Shown one piece after another: positions 12,163-24,685 of a stretch of 64,000 nucleotides of DNA (position 1 is its first letter; each line of letters begins with the position of its first letter). Position numbers and translations under genes: made by a program. Source of the stretch: Theobroma cacao (taxonomy: Eukaryota > Streptophyta > Magnoliopsida > Malvales > Malvaceae); the NCBI RefSeq assembly GCF_000208745.1, contig NC_030854.1:33073082-33137081 (forward strand), written 5' to 3'. Below the pieces are notes generated by a model. The model was not told the origin of the DNA and did no database searches. It saw only the letters and a program-made list of their open reading frames with translations.

Positions 12163-13841
12163 TGCATGCCAAGTTTGTATTTGCATCACATGTAAGATCG
12201 AGTTAAGGGGCTTGCACCTAAACGGATTGATGGCCCCTTGCCTATTGTTTCAACTTTGCACTTTCAGGTCTACTGCCTATCTAACGCTACTTTTGATGAA
12301 GCCACAAAAGCCTGTCCCCCCTAATTCCTCTGCCTCTTGGAATCAATTTTCTTTCAGGTCTATTGGTTATCTAAATATTCACTAAAGCGAAGACAACGGA
12401 TTAACCGGTCTTTATTTGAACCTTGCTTCATTTTCCATGTCCTTCCCAAACTCGCCAGAAAAAAAAAGGGTGTCCAAATTGTTTAAAATGGATTGAGAAT
12501 CAAAAGTTTTTCCTAGTTCCCATGATTTAACACAAGTACAAATTAAAGCAGGTGGCTAATCCAGGAGAGTTAATGCTTAACATGAGCCCAATATGCAACC
12601 TTATCCAGTAGATCAATCAAGGGCCAATATTTCTTAACCTGAGTTGACATTATTTTTTTGGAAGATTATCATCCTGCTTTCATTATAAGGAAGGAATGAA
12701 ACAATTCCTTCCATCAAGAGGAACCATTACAAACAGACACACCCATACACCCACTTCTTCCAGGCAAGTAGATCACGCCAACATCCCTTTATAACATCTA
12801 TTGTCCATCAGTTGAAGTAGTCGATTCATTCATAAGGGACATTATCATCGTTTATTGAATTATTCCCATATCTGCAGATCAATGGACGCAACATTAATGC
12901 TGTGCACTAGAAATAATAAGGTATTTATCTTGTAGTGGAGTTTAACTCGCCTGTATTCAGTATCCAGCCAAACATGAATCCAGAACTCAATCCATTTATT
13001 GTCATAAATGTACCAAATAGGACACTGCCAAGCTTCCCATAGATAATGTCATAATTTAGCTTATATTTCGACAATCTTATCATTTAGGTTATGAAATTTA
13101 AGATGTCTTGACAGAATGAAAATGGCTTGAAATAGCTGAATTACTTAAATTCGATTATCAATCAGTTACTCTTTTGGGTTCCACTAAATTCATTTAAAAT
13201 TAATTCAAGAAATAAACCAAAAAAAATCTCAGTAGATGTATTAGACAAAAAACTTTGTGTTGCTGATCAATTAAGGATAAAAACTTGGTCGTGGAATCGA
13301 ATCATATTCTGGCATTGTAAACTCCTTGAATAGAATTATACAAACAAATTGAACCAATTTATGATATAAAACTTTGAGTAATTTTAGTAGCCAATAGAAA
13401 AATGAAGAAAAATTTCACCAGGCAGCTGAACATAACATTAGCTTTTCCATTCTGATTTAATAAGACTTACATTAGATGAATCCATGAACAGCCACATGAA
13501 TTTCAGGGCTTAAGATATGTGAAATCAATGAAGGCTGTTGCTACAATTCTGGAAGAATTTACTATGCAGCTAATTGCCCTGAGCTGATCAGTCGTATCAT
13601 TCTGGTTTAACAGATAGAAGCTTATCTGACAAAGGTTTACAAGTCCTGGATCAGAAGGATGTGTATATCATTGGACAGATATTAAAAGCTAGACTGGCTT
13701 TCCAGAAAAAGAAAAGCTAGGCTGACCATTACCTATATATAATATCCTAGTAAAAATCAGTATCTTATCTTTTCCTTGGATAAATATGGGCCTGCAATGG
13801 AGTCTTCATCCCCATTGTGAACTCCTGCATCTCCTCCAAGC

Positions 13842-15332
13842 TCACCTCATCTCCATCCATAGCCTTCCATTCGAGTTCCAAACCAGATTTGCCACAAAAT
13901 ACTCCAGATGAAGCATGGCCAAGCTGAGTCCAGGACAAATTCTCCTCCCTACCCCAAACGGCATCATCTTGATTTCCCTACTTCCTGTTATATCAAAGAC
14001 TTCCCCACTTTTATTGTCACTGCTAAGGAACCTTTCAGGCTTAAATGACATAGGATCCTCCCATACTTTCGGATCCCACCCCATTTCTGCTACCATGAAA
14101 TTAATGGTAGCATTCTTGGGTACTGAAAATCCTCCAAGGACTGTGTCTTCTCTCGCACTATGAGGCAGAACAAAGTGGCCTGGTGGGTGCCTTCTTAGAC
14201 CTTCCAATATCACTGCCTTCAAGTAAGGCATCTTCTGCAAATCATCTTCCTTGACCTCTTCCTCTCCATCTCCCACAACCCCTTTGATCTCCATGAATAG
14301 CTTCTCTTGAACATGTGGATATTTCACCATGTTTGCCATAATCCAGTGCAAAGCAGTGGAGGTAGTATCTGTTCCAGCATTGAGAAACTCAGAGCTCAAA
14401 GTGACAATTTCCTGTTCAGTAAGATTCCTTTGTCCCTTCGGTAGTTGAAGATCAAGCAAAGTATCAACATACGCCAAAAGATGCTCCTCATCATCAGCTT
14501 CCTCTTTGTCCTCTTTACTCTTGCTCAATCTCTCCTCTTTCACTTTCTTTCGTGCCCTTATCAAAGGAACCAACACCTTCTCTTGATCCTCAACGGCCTG
14601 AAAGAACTCCTTCCAACGTTTATGAAGCAAAAACCTTGTCAAGCTAGGGCAGAAATTGAGTAGGTTGAATCTTCCTCCCAAGCCTATTAGCAAAGGGCGC
14701 TGAACATTCTCAATCTCTTTAATTTGTTCTTGATTAAGCTTGTCACCGAAACACATCAGCACCAATAAGCAGAACATAGCATATTGAAAATGATCCACAG
14801 CACGAACTGGTTCTCCAGTTTTAGAGTGCGAGATTAAGGATTCTAACAAGATTTGAATAACCCATTTCCGAGCATGAGAGTAGGATTTTATACGCGAAGG
14901 ATGGAGGATTTGAGCTGTGAGGTTACGCCTCAAAAGTCTCCAAGTTGGACCATAGGGAGCAAAACTGATATTATGTTGATTACAGCTTAAAATCTTGGCT
15001 ATGGTAGGAAGTTCGGGGCGGTCGGCAAACAAAGCACCGTTTTGAATTAACGCCTGGTGGGCGAGAGAGCGATCGGAGATGAAAATAGCAGGGCGAGAAA
15101 GAATGTTGAGAGTGACCATCGGACCAAGCTTGTTATGGAGGTTCCGGAGGATTGGTTCCAGCTCGGAAACGTTTCTCCTGACCCATAAAATGTTGCTGAT
15201 AATGGGAATGTTGGCAGGGCCCGGAGGGAGTGTTTGGGAAGGGTTCTCGGAATGGGATGAAAGAAGGTTAATGAGAGCTCTAAAGAGAAGAGAAATGGAG
15301 ATGGTGACGAGAATGATGAACCAGGTTTCCAT
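13842..15332 (-). pseudogene. Cytochrome P450, CYP89A family (copy 2, C-terminal frameshift)
   Basis: Intronless CYP89A-like P450. The frame from the METW start gives 496 residues against 522 in copies 3 and 4. The anchor, LPPGP hinge, helix C, AGTDTTS, EGLR, PERF and haem loop with Cys466 are all present. After VANLVW (residue 485) one base is missing at about 13875/13876 relative to copies 3 and 4. Eleven unrelated residues and a stop follow. The lost tail in this family carries the last beta-strands and substrate-recognition site 6, so activity is doubtful although haem binding could survive. The codons for the usual tail still exist in the next frame, which suggests a recent lesion or a base-calling error. 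An in-frame ATG at 15440 would add 36 residues before the anchor; METW at 15332 is preferred. Confidence 0.85.
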
Positions 15333-16952
15333 GTTGCTTTGGGTTGGGAGAGAGTTGTGTGGTGGATATATAAAAGAGGATTTGAGGGAGCGGCAAGTAT
15401 TATTTGTAATTTGAGTTTGTTGGCAAAAGCTTGACTTCATGTAACGAGGTCAAGAGAGATACGAAATGAACACTACTGTGCTTTTTAATTGGAAGATGGT
15501 AGATTGATAGCATGGCCAACATTTTTTGTGGTGGTTGACCAGAGTGAGTCTCTAGGCATTTTGTCTAACATAAAAGCGGGATGCTACTGATTGCTCACTT
15601 CAACTGTATTTTAAATGCTTACCATGGTTTCATTTTTAAATCGATCTTAGTACCAATTCAAGAGTCACAAGTCTTTCTCTTGTCTTAATTGAGGCTTATC
15701 TTAATATCTCTTATAAAACGTCTATTCAATGAAGAATGTTGAATAAATTTTGATATCACATTACACTAATTTACATTTTCAATCAAAAAAAATGTTTTTT
15801 TATTAAATAAAAATAGATCTTCCAAACTTTTTTCATTTTTTATTAATGTGGAATTTATGTAGTGTATAATGTTATTAAAAATTATATTTTTTAAAAAATT
15901 ATCTAATTCTAATAGATTTTTGTTTTTTATATAGTAAATATACAAGTTGCTAGTTATTTAATATATTATAGGGACATGTTTTCATCTTAATTTGTAACGA
16001 GAAAATAATTTTAATATACAGCTTGCTTTATATTTTAAATATATAATTTTAATTCAACAACACTTTCTTACAAAAATAATTACATGAATAACACATTACT
16101 TATAATTAATAGATATCTTTGAAAAATATAAAATTGATAACAAATCTCATATATATATATATATATAGAAATAAATTGATAATATGTTGTCTTTTTGTTA
16201 ATAATAAATGTATACATTCCTTTTTACATTTCATTTTTCCAATAGTTGCATACTCACACAATGTACAAATTTATGTAAAACAATTATACGATAACATAGT
16301 ATGATTTTGTTTTATTTATATAATCATATACAGATTAACATTGCAGACCATTATAAAGTTCATCATCCAATCAAACATATAAACGAATGTATAGAATTTA
16401 AGGAGAAAAAGAAAATGATGAAGTAATATTTGAAAAAAATCATAATCTTTGATATTTCATTATTTCAATAATTAATTCATTTATACCAAAAACTTTACGC
16501 GCATAAGATATATATAAAACCGATACAAATTGAAGGATTCTATTAACCAATCTTTAGATATATATAGATAATTTATATATTATATTCACAACTCAAAATT
16601 CCAACACAATTAAATAGGATATTACTATTACTTAATTCAATATAACAAATTAATTAATAAATAAGAAAATTGTCATACGAATATTCTAAAATATTAATTT
16701 TGACGGAATGGGGCTTAAAATTGAAGGCCTGAACTGGTAGATGGGCTCATAAACAGGGTTAACTCCCAGCTTAGTTATGCCGTTAGGCCCATGGAAAACA
16801 ACCAGAAGACGAGGACCCAGCCCGAGAAATCAACATTGGAATGCAGGATTTGATAAATCCCAGAACCCAAGAAACAGCTCGGAGAAACAAGATTTTGAAT
16901 TTTGAATTTTGAATTTACACGGAAGCTTTGGGGAGGAGAATGAGAATCAAGC
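15333..16952. other. Head-to-head spacer of CYP89A copy 2 and POLD4 copy A
   Basis: About 1.6 kb between divergent start codons, AT-rich with an (AT)n run at 16148-16167. It matches the spacers of units 2 and 3 over most of its length. The TATA-like TATATAAAAG reads from 15367 on the plus strand (CTTTTATATA on minus), about 40 bp upstream of the METW codon. Site II motifs lie near the POLD4 end. No coding region was recognised. Confidence 0.6.
16742..16791. promoter_or_regulatory. Site II-type motifs upstream of POLD4 copy A
   Basis: TGGGCT at 16742-16747 and GGCCCA (TGGGCC on minus) at 16786-16791 lie 160-210 bp before the POLD4 start. TGGGCY elements are known from promoters of plant proliferation and ribosomal genes such as PCNA, where TCP factors bind. 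This fits a replicative polymerase subunit. In units 2 and 3 only the second motif is intact (24526-24531, 28915-28920); the first has become CGGGCT. Function is inferred. Confidence 0.5.
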
Positions 16953-17436
16953 ATGGCAACCACTTCCAAGAACATGAAGGGTTTCTACAGGCAAAAGAAG
17001 AACAACAGTAGGGGACGCATAACCAAGTCGAAATCCTCGAAATCAACCGAAAACCCGTCGCCCAAACACCCCGCTACTTTCAGTTCCGATATCACCCAGC
17101 CCGCCGCCCTTACTTCTCCCGGTGGTTCCCTCGATCTCAAAGGTCACTCTCTTTTCCCTTTTTCTTTTAATGGGTATTTATAAAAAAATAAATACTATTA
17201 TATTTCTTTACTTACTTTTATTGGTTTTTGGGGAGGAAGCAGATGATTTTGATGAGCAAGAGGAAGTGTTAAGGCAATTTGATATGAACATGGCATATGG
17301 ACCGTGCCTTGGGATAACGCGGATGGCTCGTTGGGAAAGAGCTCAAAGGTTGGGGCTAAACCCTCCTAAAGAAATTGAGAATCTCTTGAAAGGTGGGAAA
17401 GTGAAGTTAGAATCCTTATTTGATGGTCGTGTTTAG
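16953..17436 (+). CDS. POLD4: DNA polymerase delta subunit 4 (copy A, intact)
   Basis: Two exons, 16953-17142 and 17243-17436, joined as AAAG/GTCACT...GCAG/AT, give 127 residues. The intron is 100 bp and retaining it would bring an early stop. The C-terminal half carries the POLD4 signature EVLRQFD...YGPCLGITR..RWERA..LGLNPP (residues 71-105), shared with human p12. Polymerase delta replicates the lagging strand with PCNA in the nucleus, and the fourth subunit stabilises it. Residues 5-12 (SKNMKGFY) fit the spacing of a PCNA-interacting box, with Ser in place of Gln; this is inference. Residues 13-45 are basic and Ser/Lys-rich, probably disordered. It lies head-to-head with CYP89A copy 2. Confidence 0.88.
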
Positions 17437-18800
17437 TTAATTGTTACTGATGTTTTTAGGGTGAAATGTACAGCCTCTAGCTGTGCTTTTAGTTTGGTGG
17501 TCAGTGTTCTTAATGTTGTAATGAACTGGAGAAGTTTGGCAATATTAATGGAGATGTTATGCGACGACTGATTAGTTGTTTAATGTTGTGTTATGATTAA
17601 AATTGGATCTAACAAGTTGATTTCTTTTAGAGTAATTAGCTTGTTCCTAGCTAATTTTGGCCTCTAAAAGAGTTGAAGGGAAAGGGTTGCATATGTTGGG
17701 TTATTTTACCTTGGAATTTCTTTCAATAACTAATCTGGCTGCTACTTGCGTTCTAAAATATGTCTTGTTTAGCAGCATCAAATATTCAAGTTGTAGCAAT
17801 TCATGTGGTTTCCTGCTTGCTAGTGTATAGCTTGTAACAACTCTGGGAAATTCTAGTTGTTTATTGATCTAATTAAAGGGTATAGAGTAATATTAGCTTA
17901 TACTATCAACACATTAAAGTAGTTTATCAAGCTTTAATCTATCATGCAGTCTTAGGGTTAAGTAACCTGATGAATGATTGTAGAATATATGCCCAATGCC
18001 GAATTGCGGGTACATGAAATTTCACTGGTCAATGCATATGACGAATCACATTGTACAATCATGTTAAGCCATCTTTTGAACAATGGGAAGATCTTAAAGT
18101 TACTTGTGTGCCTATTTGGTGCTAGTGCTACTGATTCATTTTGTTTAAATACTGTTACATACTTGTTCTCATGTCAGTTATCAGAGTATTAGGTATCCAC
18201 ATATTGCCCTTAAATAAGTTGGAAGTGGAAGAGAGAAAAGGAAAGGTAAAGGAAGCAATTCTATCATCTAATTTTTATGCATGTGAGTGGAATTCCAATT
18301 TAATTTCTTATTAAAGGGAAAGGAGAAGGTGAAAAAGAAGATGCTGCACCACATATAACTACCATTTGGTTTGGGCTTGACAAGCAACTTAAATTGAAAA
18401 ATGAGAATTTTTCTCATCTGGACATGTTCATGGCAAGAGTGTCTATACTAATAGACAATATATTAGGGTTTTCAAAAAAATTATGACAGAACTCAAAGCA
18501 CACAGTTAAGTAAAGACTGGAAAGTTGAATTTAAATCTTGCTCGGTTTAATTTGCCATAGAAACACAAGAACCCAGCTACATTTTCCATCTGAAATCATG
18601 GAAGCAGAAACGATTATCTCACATACATAACTTGCCACTATAACAGCTCTTTCATCTCTAAAAATGTTAAAATCTGATAGTGTTGTGCACTTGCAATAAC
18701 AAATCCAAAGACATCATCACTATTAGGGACCTAAAACTACCTCTGATTCTTCTTACTTGGTCATGTTCATTCATATATATATCTAACGACATAAAAAAAA
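17437..18800. other. Downstream part of unit 1
   Basis: Nearly identical to 29556-30905 in unit 3, and partly present in unit 2 (25169-25570). A 72-codon open frame (17974-18192, matched at 30087-30305) has no recognisable family. Its conservation reflects recent duplication rather than selection. It probably includes the POLD4 3' UTR. Confidence 0.55.
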
Positions 18801-18821
18801 TATCCATATTACTTATTGGTT

Positions 18822-19453
18822 GATAATGACTTGTGGCTTGTCATAGCTAGCAAGCACGTTAGTTTTTGTTATGAAATAAAAAATCTTATACGTTACATAC
18901 AACATATGCGATAATAATTTTATATTCTAAATAATAATAATTATGTGTACCAAATCTATTTCGAAACAAGCAAATTGAATTTTCCAATTTTTTTAGACCA
19001 AGATATTTACCAAATCTTTTAAAATTCCTATGAACTTTTAATTTGTTATCATAATACAATAAAAGACCAAATCTTCCAAACCCACTATCAATTTAATCTG
19101 TTTGTAAAACTTGTTAAAATCAAAATCATATATATATATATAAAACANGATAATGACTTGTGGCTTGTCATAGCTAGCAAGCACGTTAGTTTTTGTTATG
19201 AAATAAAAAATCTTATACGTTACATACAACATATGCGATAATAATTTTATATTCTAAATAATAATAATTATGTGTACCAAATCTATTTCGAAACAAGCAA
19301 ATTGAATTTTCCAATTTTTTTAGACCAAGATATTTACCAAATCTTTTAAAATTCCTATGAACTTTTAATTTGTTATCATAATACAATAAAAGACCAAATC
19401 TTCCAAACCCACTATCAATTTAATCTGTTTGTAAAACTTGTTAAAATCAAATA

Positions 19454-19465
<12 letters not shown>
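18822..19465. repeat. Direct duplication flanking an assembly N (19148)
   Basis: About 316 bp (18822-19137) is repeated almost exactly at 19149-19465, separated by a single N at 19148. Unit 1 has the sequence once (10995-11310). Together with the other two N-linked repeats this is most likely an assembly artefact next to an (AT)n run. Confidence 0.75.

Positions 19466-19500
<35 letters not shown>
19457..19500. repeat. (AT)n microsatellite
   Basis: About 22 AT dinucleotides in unit 2. The same place in unit 1 has only a short ATATAT. Other AT runs in the window are at 9409-9440, 23799-23822, 33664-33683 and 37343-37361. Confidence 0.9.
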
Positions 19501-19503
<3 letters not shown>

Positions 19504-21425
19504 TTTTCCTATAAGGCTCTTGAATCATTATTTGTTTCTGCATAATAACTACATTTATCATTATAACTATTTGTAGAATAACTAAAATCCAAAGTCATTT
19601 CTCAAGTACTTATTTCGACATCAAGCATACGAAAACTTTCACTTTGTCTAATGCTCTTTCAGGTAAGAGGAAAAAGATTTACCTCTAATGTATGGAAAGA
19701 GAATATGTTTGAAGCACTACTCCACGGAAAGTTTATAGATGAAGCTTTGGCTATTAGTTCCATATTAAACTTGTAATTTGAAACAAAATCAACATAGTGG
19801 TGTTGGAGTTGAATGTTGAAGATGATAAAAAAGAAAGCATTTGAGCGTGCATGCCAAGTTTGTATTTGCATCATATGTAAGATTGAGTTAATGGGCTTCC
19901 ACCTAAAAGGATTGATGGCCCTTTGCCTATTGTTTCAACTTTACAATTTCAGGTCTACGGTCTTTCTAACACTACTTTTGATGAAGCCCCAAAAGCCCAT
20001 AGCCCCTAATTCCTCTGCCTCTTGGAATCAATTTTCTTTCCGGTCTATTGGTTATCTAAAAATTCACTAAAGCAAAGACAACGGATTAACTGGTCTATAT
20101 TTGAACCTTGCTTCATCTTCCATGTTCTTCCCAAATTCGCCAGAAAAAAAAATGGCGTGTCCAAATTGTTGAAAATGGATTGAGAATCAAAAGTTTTTCC
20201 TAGTTCCCATGATTTAACACAAGTTCAAATTAAAGCAGGTGGCTAATCCAGGAGAGTTAATGCTTAACATGAGCCCAATATGCAACCTTATCGAGTAGGT
20301 CAATCAAAGGCCAATATTTCTCAACCTAAGTTGACAGTAATTTTTTGGAAGATTATCATCCTGCTTTCATTAAAAGGAAGGAATGAAATAATTCCTTCCA
20401 TCAAGAGGAACCATTACAAACAGACCCACCCATACACCCACTTCTTCCAGGCAAGTAGATAACTCCAACACCCCTTTATAACATTTATTGTCCATCAGTT
20501 GAAGTAGTCGATTCATTCATAAGGGTCATTATCATCGTTTATTGAATTATTTCCATATCTGTAGATCAATGGAAGCAACGTTACTGCTGCTGGAGTACAC
20601 GACAAATAATAAGTTATTTTATCTTGTAGTGGAGTTTAACTCGACTGTACTCAGTATCCAACCACACATGAATCCAGAACTCAATCCATTTAATGTCATA
20701 AATGTACCAAATAGGACACTGCCAAGCTTCTCATATATCATGTCATAATTTAGCTTAAATTCGACAACCTTAGCATTTAGGTTATGAAATTTAAGATGTC
20801 TTGACAGAATGAAAATGACTTGAAGTAGCTAAATTATTTAAATTCGATCATCCATCAGTCACTCTTTTGGGTTCCACTAAATTCATTTAAGATTAATTCA
20901 AGAAATAAACAAAAAAAAAATCTCAATAGATGTATTAGACAAAAAACTTTGTGTTGCTGATCAATTAAGGATAAAAACTTGGTCATGGAATTGAATCATA
21001 TGCTGGCTTTGTAAACTCCCTGAACGGAATTATACAAATAAATTGAACTAATTTATGATATTAAACTTTGAGTAATTTTAGTAGCCAATGGAAAAATGAA
21101 GAAAAATTTCACCAGGCAAGCGAACATAACATTAGCTTTTCCATTCTGATTTAATAAGACTTACATTAGATGAATCCATGAACAGCCACATGAATTTCGG
21201 GGCTTAAGATATGTGAAATCAATGAAGGTTGTAATTGCCCTGAGCTGATCAGTCGTATCATTCTGGTTTAACATATAGAAGCGTATTTGACAAAGGTTTA
21301 CAAGTCCTGGATCAGAAGGATGGGTATATCACTGGACTGATATTAAAAGCGAGACTGCCTTTCCAGAAAAAGAAAAGCTAGACTGACAATTACCTAAGTA
21401 TAATATCCTAGTAAAAATCAGTATC
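19501..21425. other. Left part of unit 2, no gene
   Basis: Matches 11311-13841 of unit 1 minus the MITE-like insert. The short open frames seen are not conserved in frame between the units. It includes the block at about 20785-20990 that is shared with the flanks of all four CYP89A copies. Confidence 0.6.
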
Positions 21426-22994
21426 TTATCTTTTCCTAGGATAAATATGGGCCTGCAATGGAGTCTTCATCCCCACCGTGAACTCCTGCTTCTCCTCCAA
21501 GCTGACCTCATCTCCATCCATAGCCTTCCATTCGAGGTTCCAAACAAGATTTGCCACAAAATACTCCAGATGAAGCATGGCCAAGCCGAGTCCAGGACAA
21601 ATCCTCCTCCCTACCCCAAACGGCATCATCTTGATTTCCCTAGTTCCTGTTATATCAAAGACTTCCCCGCTTTTATTGCCACTGCTAAGGAACCTTTCAG
21701 GCTTAAATGACATTGGATCCTCCCATATTTTCGGATCCCACCCCATTTCTGCTATCATGAAATTAATGGTAGCATTCTTGGGTACGGAAAATCCTCCGAG
21801 GACTGTGTCTTCTCTCACACTATGAGGCAGAACAAAGTGGCCTGGTGGGTGCCTTCTTAGCCCCTCCAAGATCACTGCCTTCAAGTAAGGCATCTTCTGC
21901 AAATCATCTTCCTTGACCTCTTCCTCTCCATCTCTCACAACCCCTTTGATCTCCATGAATAGCTTCTCTTGAACATGTGGATATTTCACCATGTTTGCCA
22001 TAATCCACTGCAAAGCAGTGGAGGTAGTATCTGTTCCACCATTGAGAAACTCAGAGCTCAAAGTGACAATTTCCTGTTCAGTAAGATTCCTTTGTCCCTC
22101 CGGTAGTTGAAGATCAAGCAAAGTATCAACATACGCCAAAAGATACTCGTCATCATCAGCTTCCTCTTTGTCCTCTTTACTCTTGCTCAATCTCTCCTCT
22201 TTCACTTTCTTTCGTGCCCTTATCAAATGAACCAACACCTTTTCTTGAACCTCGAGGGCCTGACAGAACTCCTTCCAACGTTTATGAAGCAAAAACCTTG
22301 TCAAGTTAGGCCAGAAATTGAGTAGGTTGAATCTTCCTCCCACGTCTATTAGCAAACGGCGCTGAATACTCTCAATCTCTTTAATTTGTTCTTGATTAAG
22401 CTTGTCACCGAAACACATCAGCACCAATAAGCAGAACATAGCATATTGAAAATGATCCACAGCACGAACTGGTTCTCCAGTTTTAGAGTGTGAGATTAAG
22501 GATTCTAACAAGATTTGAAGAACCCATTTCCGAGCATGAGAGTAGGATTTTATACGCGAAGGATGGAGGATTTGAGCTGTGAGGTTACGCCTCAAAAGTC
22601 TCCAAGTTGGACCATAGGGAGCAGAGTTGATATTATGTTGATTACAGGTTACAATCTTGGCTATGAAAGGAGGTTCGGGGCGGTCGGCAAACAAAGCACC
22701 GCTTTGAATTAACGCCTGGTGGGCGAGAGAGCGATCGGAGATGAAAATAGCAGGGCGAGAAAGAATGTTGAGAGTGACCATCGGACCAAGCTTGTTATGG
22801 AGGTTCCGGAGGATTGGTTCCAGTTCGGAAAAGGTTCTCCTGAGCCATAAAATGTTGCTGATAATGGGAATGTTGGCAGGGCCCGGAGGGAGTGTTTGAG
22901 AAGGGTTCTCTGAATGGGATGAAAGAAGGTTAATGAGAGCTCTAAAGAGAAGAGAAATGGAGATGGTGACGAGAATGACGAACCAGGTTTCCAT
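21426..22994 (-). CDS. Cytochrome P450, CYP89A family (copy 3, intact)
   Basis: Intronless, 522 residues from the METW start. Landmarks: hydrophobic anchor 1-25, LPPGP 35-39, helix C WRLLRRNL, helix I GGTDTTS 319-325, K-helix EGLR 377-380, PERF 432-435, haem loop 459-468 with Cys466. A charged insert around [12 protein letters not shown] precedes helix I, as in copies 2 and 4. All catalytic features are present. An upstream in-frame ATG (23102) would add 36 residues ahead of the anchor and is unlikely to be the main start. A TATA-like TATATAAAAG lies at about 23029-23038 on the plus strand. It is probably an ER monooxygenase; the substrate is unknown. Confidence 0.94.
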   Translation of the reverse strand: METWFVILVTISISLLFRALINLLSSHSENPSQTLPPGPANIPIISNILWLRRTFSELEPILRNLHNKLGPMVTLNILSRPAIFISDRSLAHQALIQSGALFADRPEPPFIAKIVTCNQHNINSAPYGPTWRLLRRNLTAQILHPSRIKSYSHARKWVLQILLESLISHSKTGEPVRAVDHFQYAMFCLLVLMCFGDKLNQEQIKEIESIQRRLLIDVGGRFNLLNFWPNLTRFLLHKRWKEFCQALEVQEKVLVHLIRARKKVKEERLSKSKEDKEEADDDEYLLAYVDTLLDLQLPEGQRNLTEQEIVTLSSEFLNGGTDTTSTALQWIMANMVKYPHVQEKLFMEIKGVVRDGEEEVKEDDLQKMPYLKAVILEGLRRHPPGHFVLPHSVREDTVLGGFSVPKNATINFMIAEMGWDPKIWEDPMSFKPERFLSSGNKSGEVFDITGTREIKMMPFGVGRRICPGLGLAMLHLEYFVANLVWNLEWKAMDGDEVSLEEKQEFTVGMKTPLQAHIYPRKR

Positions 22995-23793
22995 GTTGCT
23001 TTGGGTTGAGAGAGAGTTGGGTGGTGGGTATATAAAAGAGGATTTGAGGGAGCGGCAAGTATTATTTGTAATTTGAGTTTGTTGGCAAAAGCTTGACTTC
23101 ATGTAACGAGGTCAAGAGAGATACGAAATGAATACTACTATGCTTTTTAATTGGAAGATGATAGATTGATAGAATGGCTAACCTTTTTGTGGTGGTAGAC
23201 GAGAGTGAGTCTCTAGATATTTTGTCTGAGATATTAGCGGGAGCTTCAACTGTATTTTAAATGCTTACCGTGGTTTCATTTTTAAATCTTAGCACCAATT
23301 CAAGAATCACAAGTCCTTCTCTTATCTTAATTGAGGCTTATCTTAATTCTTAATATCTCTTATAAAACGTCTATTCAATGAAGAATATTGAATAAATTTT
23401 GATATCATATTACATCGGTTTACATTTTCAATCCTAAAAATGCATTTGTTTATTAGATGAAAAAAGATCTTCCAAACTTATTTCATCTTTTATTAATGTG
23501 GAATTTATGTAGTGTATAATGTTATCAAAAATTCTATTTTTACAAAAATTATACAATTTTAATAAATTTCTGTTTTTAATATAGTAAATATACAAGTTGC
23601 TAGTTATTTAATATATTATAGGGACATGTTTTCATCTTAACTTGTAACGAGAAAATAATTTTAACATATAGCTCGCTTTATATTTTAAATATATAATTTT
23701 AATTCAATAACACTTTTTTTAAAAAAATTACCTGAATAACACATTACTTAAATTAATAGAGATCTTTAAAAAATATTAAAATTAAATAACAAA

Positions 23794-23832
<39 letters not shown>

Positions 23833-24685
23833 TTGATAGTATGTTGTCTTTTTGTTAATAATAAATGTATACATTCCTTTTTATGTTTCATTTTCCCTAT
23901 AGTTGCATACTCACACAATGTACAAGTTTATGTAAAACAATTATACGATAACATATTATAATTTTGTTTTATTTATATAATCATATACATATTAACACTG
24001 CAAACCATTATAAAGCTCATCATCCAATCAAAAATATAAACGCATGTATATAATTTAAGGAGAAAAAAATGATGAAGTAATATTTCAAAAAAATCACAAT
24101 CTTTTTTATTATAAGTGGGGGAGGGGGATTCGAATCTTACTTTTTAGATAGGGAGATTGTATATCAACAAATGAGTCAAATGCTTAGGTGCAAAAAAAGT
24201 CATAATCTTTGATATTTTATTATTTCAGTAATTAATTCATTTATACCAAAAACTTTACGCACATAAGATATAAAAAAAATACAAATTGAAGGATTCCATT
24301 AACCAATCTTTAAAAATATATATAATTTATATATTATATTCACAACTCAAAATTCCAACACAATTAAATAGGATATTACTATTAATTACATTCAATATAA
24401 CAAATTAATTAATAAATAAGAAAATTGTCACACTAATATTCTAAAATATCAATTTTGATGGAAATGGGGATTAAAATTGAAGGCCTGAACTGGTAACCGG
24501 GCTCATAAGCAGAGTTAACTCGTTAGGCCCATGGAAAACAACCAGAAGACGAGGGCCCAGCCCTAGAAATCAGCATCGGAATGCAAAATTTGATAAATGC
24601 CAGAACCCAAGAAACAATTCGGAGATACAAAATTTGGAATTTTGAATTTAAACGGAAGCTTTGGGGAGGAGAAGGCGAATCGAGA
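22995..24685. other. Head-to-head spacer of CYP89A copy 3 and POLD4 copy B
   Basis: About 1.7 kb, homologous to the unit 1 spacer. It contains (AT)n at 23799-23822 and a unit-specific insert at 24104-24209. One site II core (GGCCCA, 24526-24531) remains before POLD4. No coding region was recognised. Confidence 0.6.
24104..24209. mobile_element. Short insertion specific to unit 2, possibly SINE-derived
   Basis: Relative to unit 1 about 105 bases are added, bounded by near-identical AAAAAAATCACAATCTT on the left and AAAAAAAGTCATAATCTT on the right, as expected for a target duplication. The insert contains GGGGGATTCGAATC, close to a pol III B box (GGTTCGANNCC). No A box is visible, so a 5'-truncated SINE is possible but not shown. 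Confidence 0.4.

Larger units (their letters stand above)
10973..18800. repeat. Segmental duplication unit 1 (CYP89A-POLD4)
   Basis: First of three tandem units. Order: 5' part (10973-13841), CYP89A copy 2 on minus, spacer, POLD4 copy A on plus, and a downstream part to about 18800. The left end CCATATTACTTATTGG recurs at about 18804, where unit 2 begins. The downstream part (17437-18790) matches 29556-30905 in unit 3. Because only unit 1 keeps the full left part and unit 3 runs into unique sequence, 10973 and about 30918 probably mark the ancestral ends. Confidence 0.85.

Noticed and set aside
17974..18192. 72-codon open frame downstream of POLD4, repeated at 30087-30305
   Set aside because: The copies are almost identical because of recent duplication; there is no known family and no third copy.
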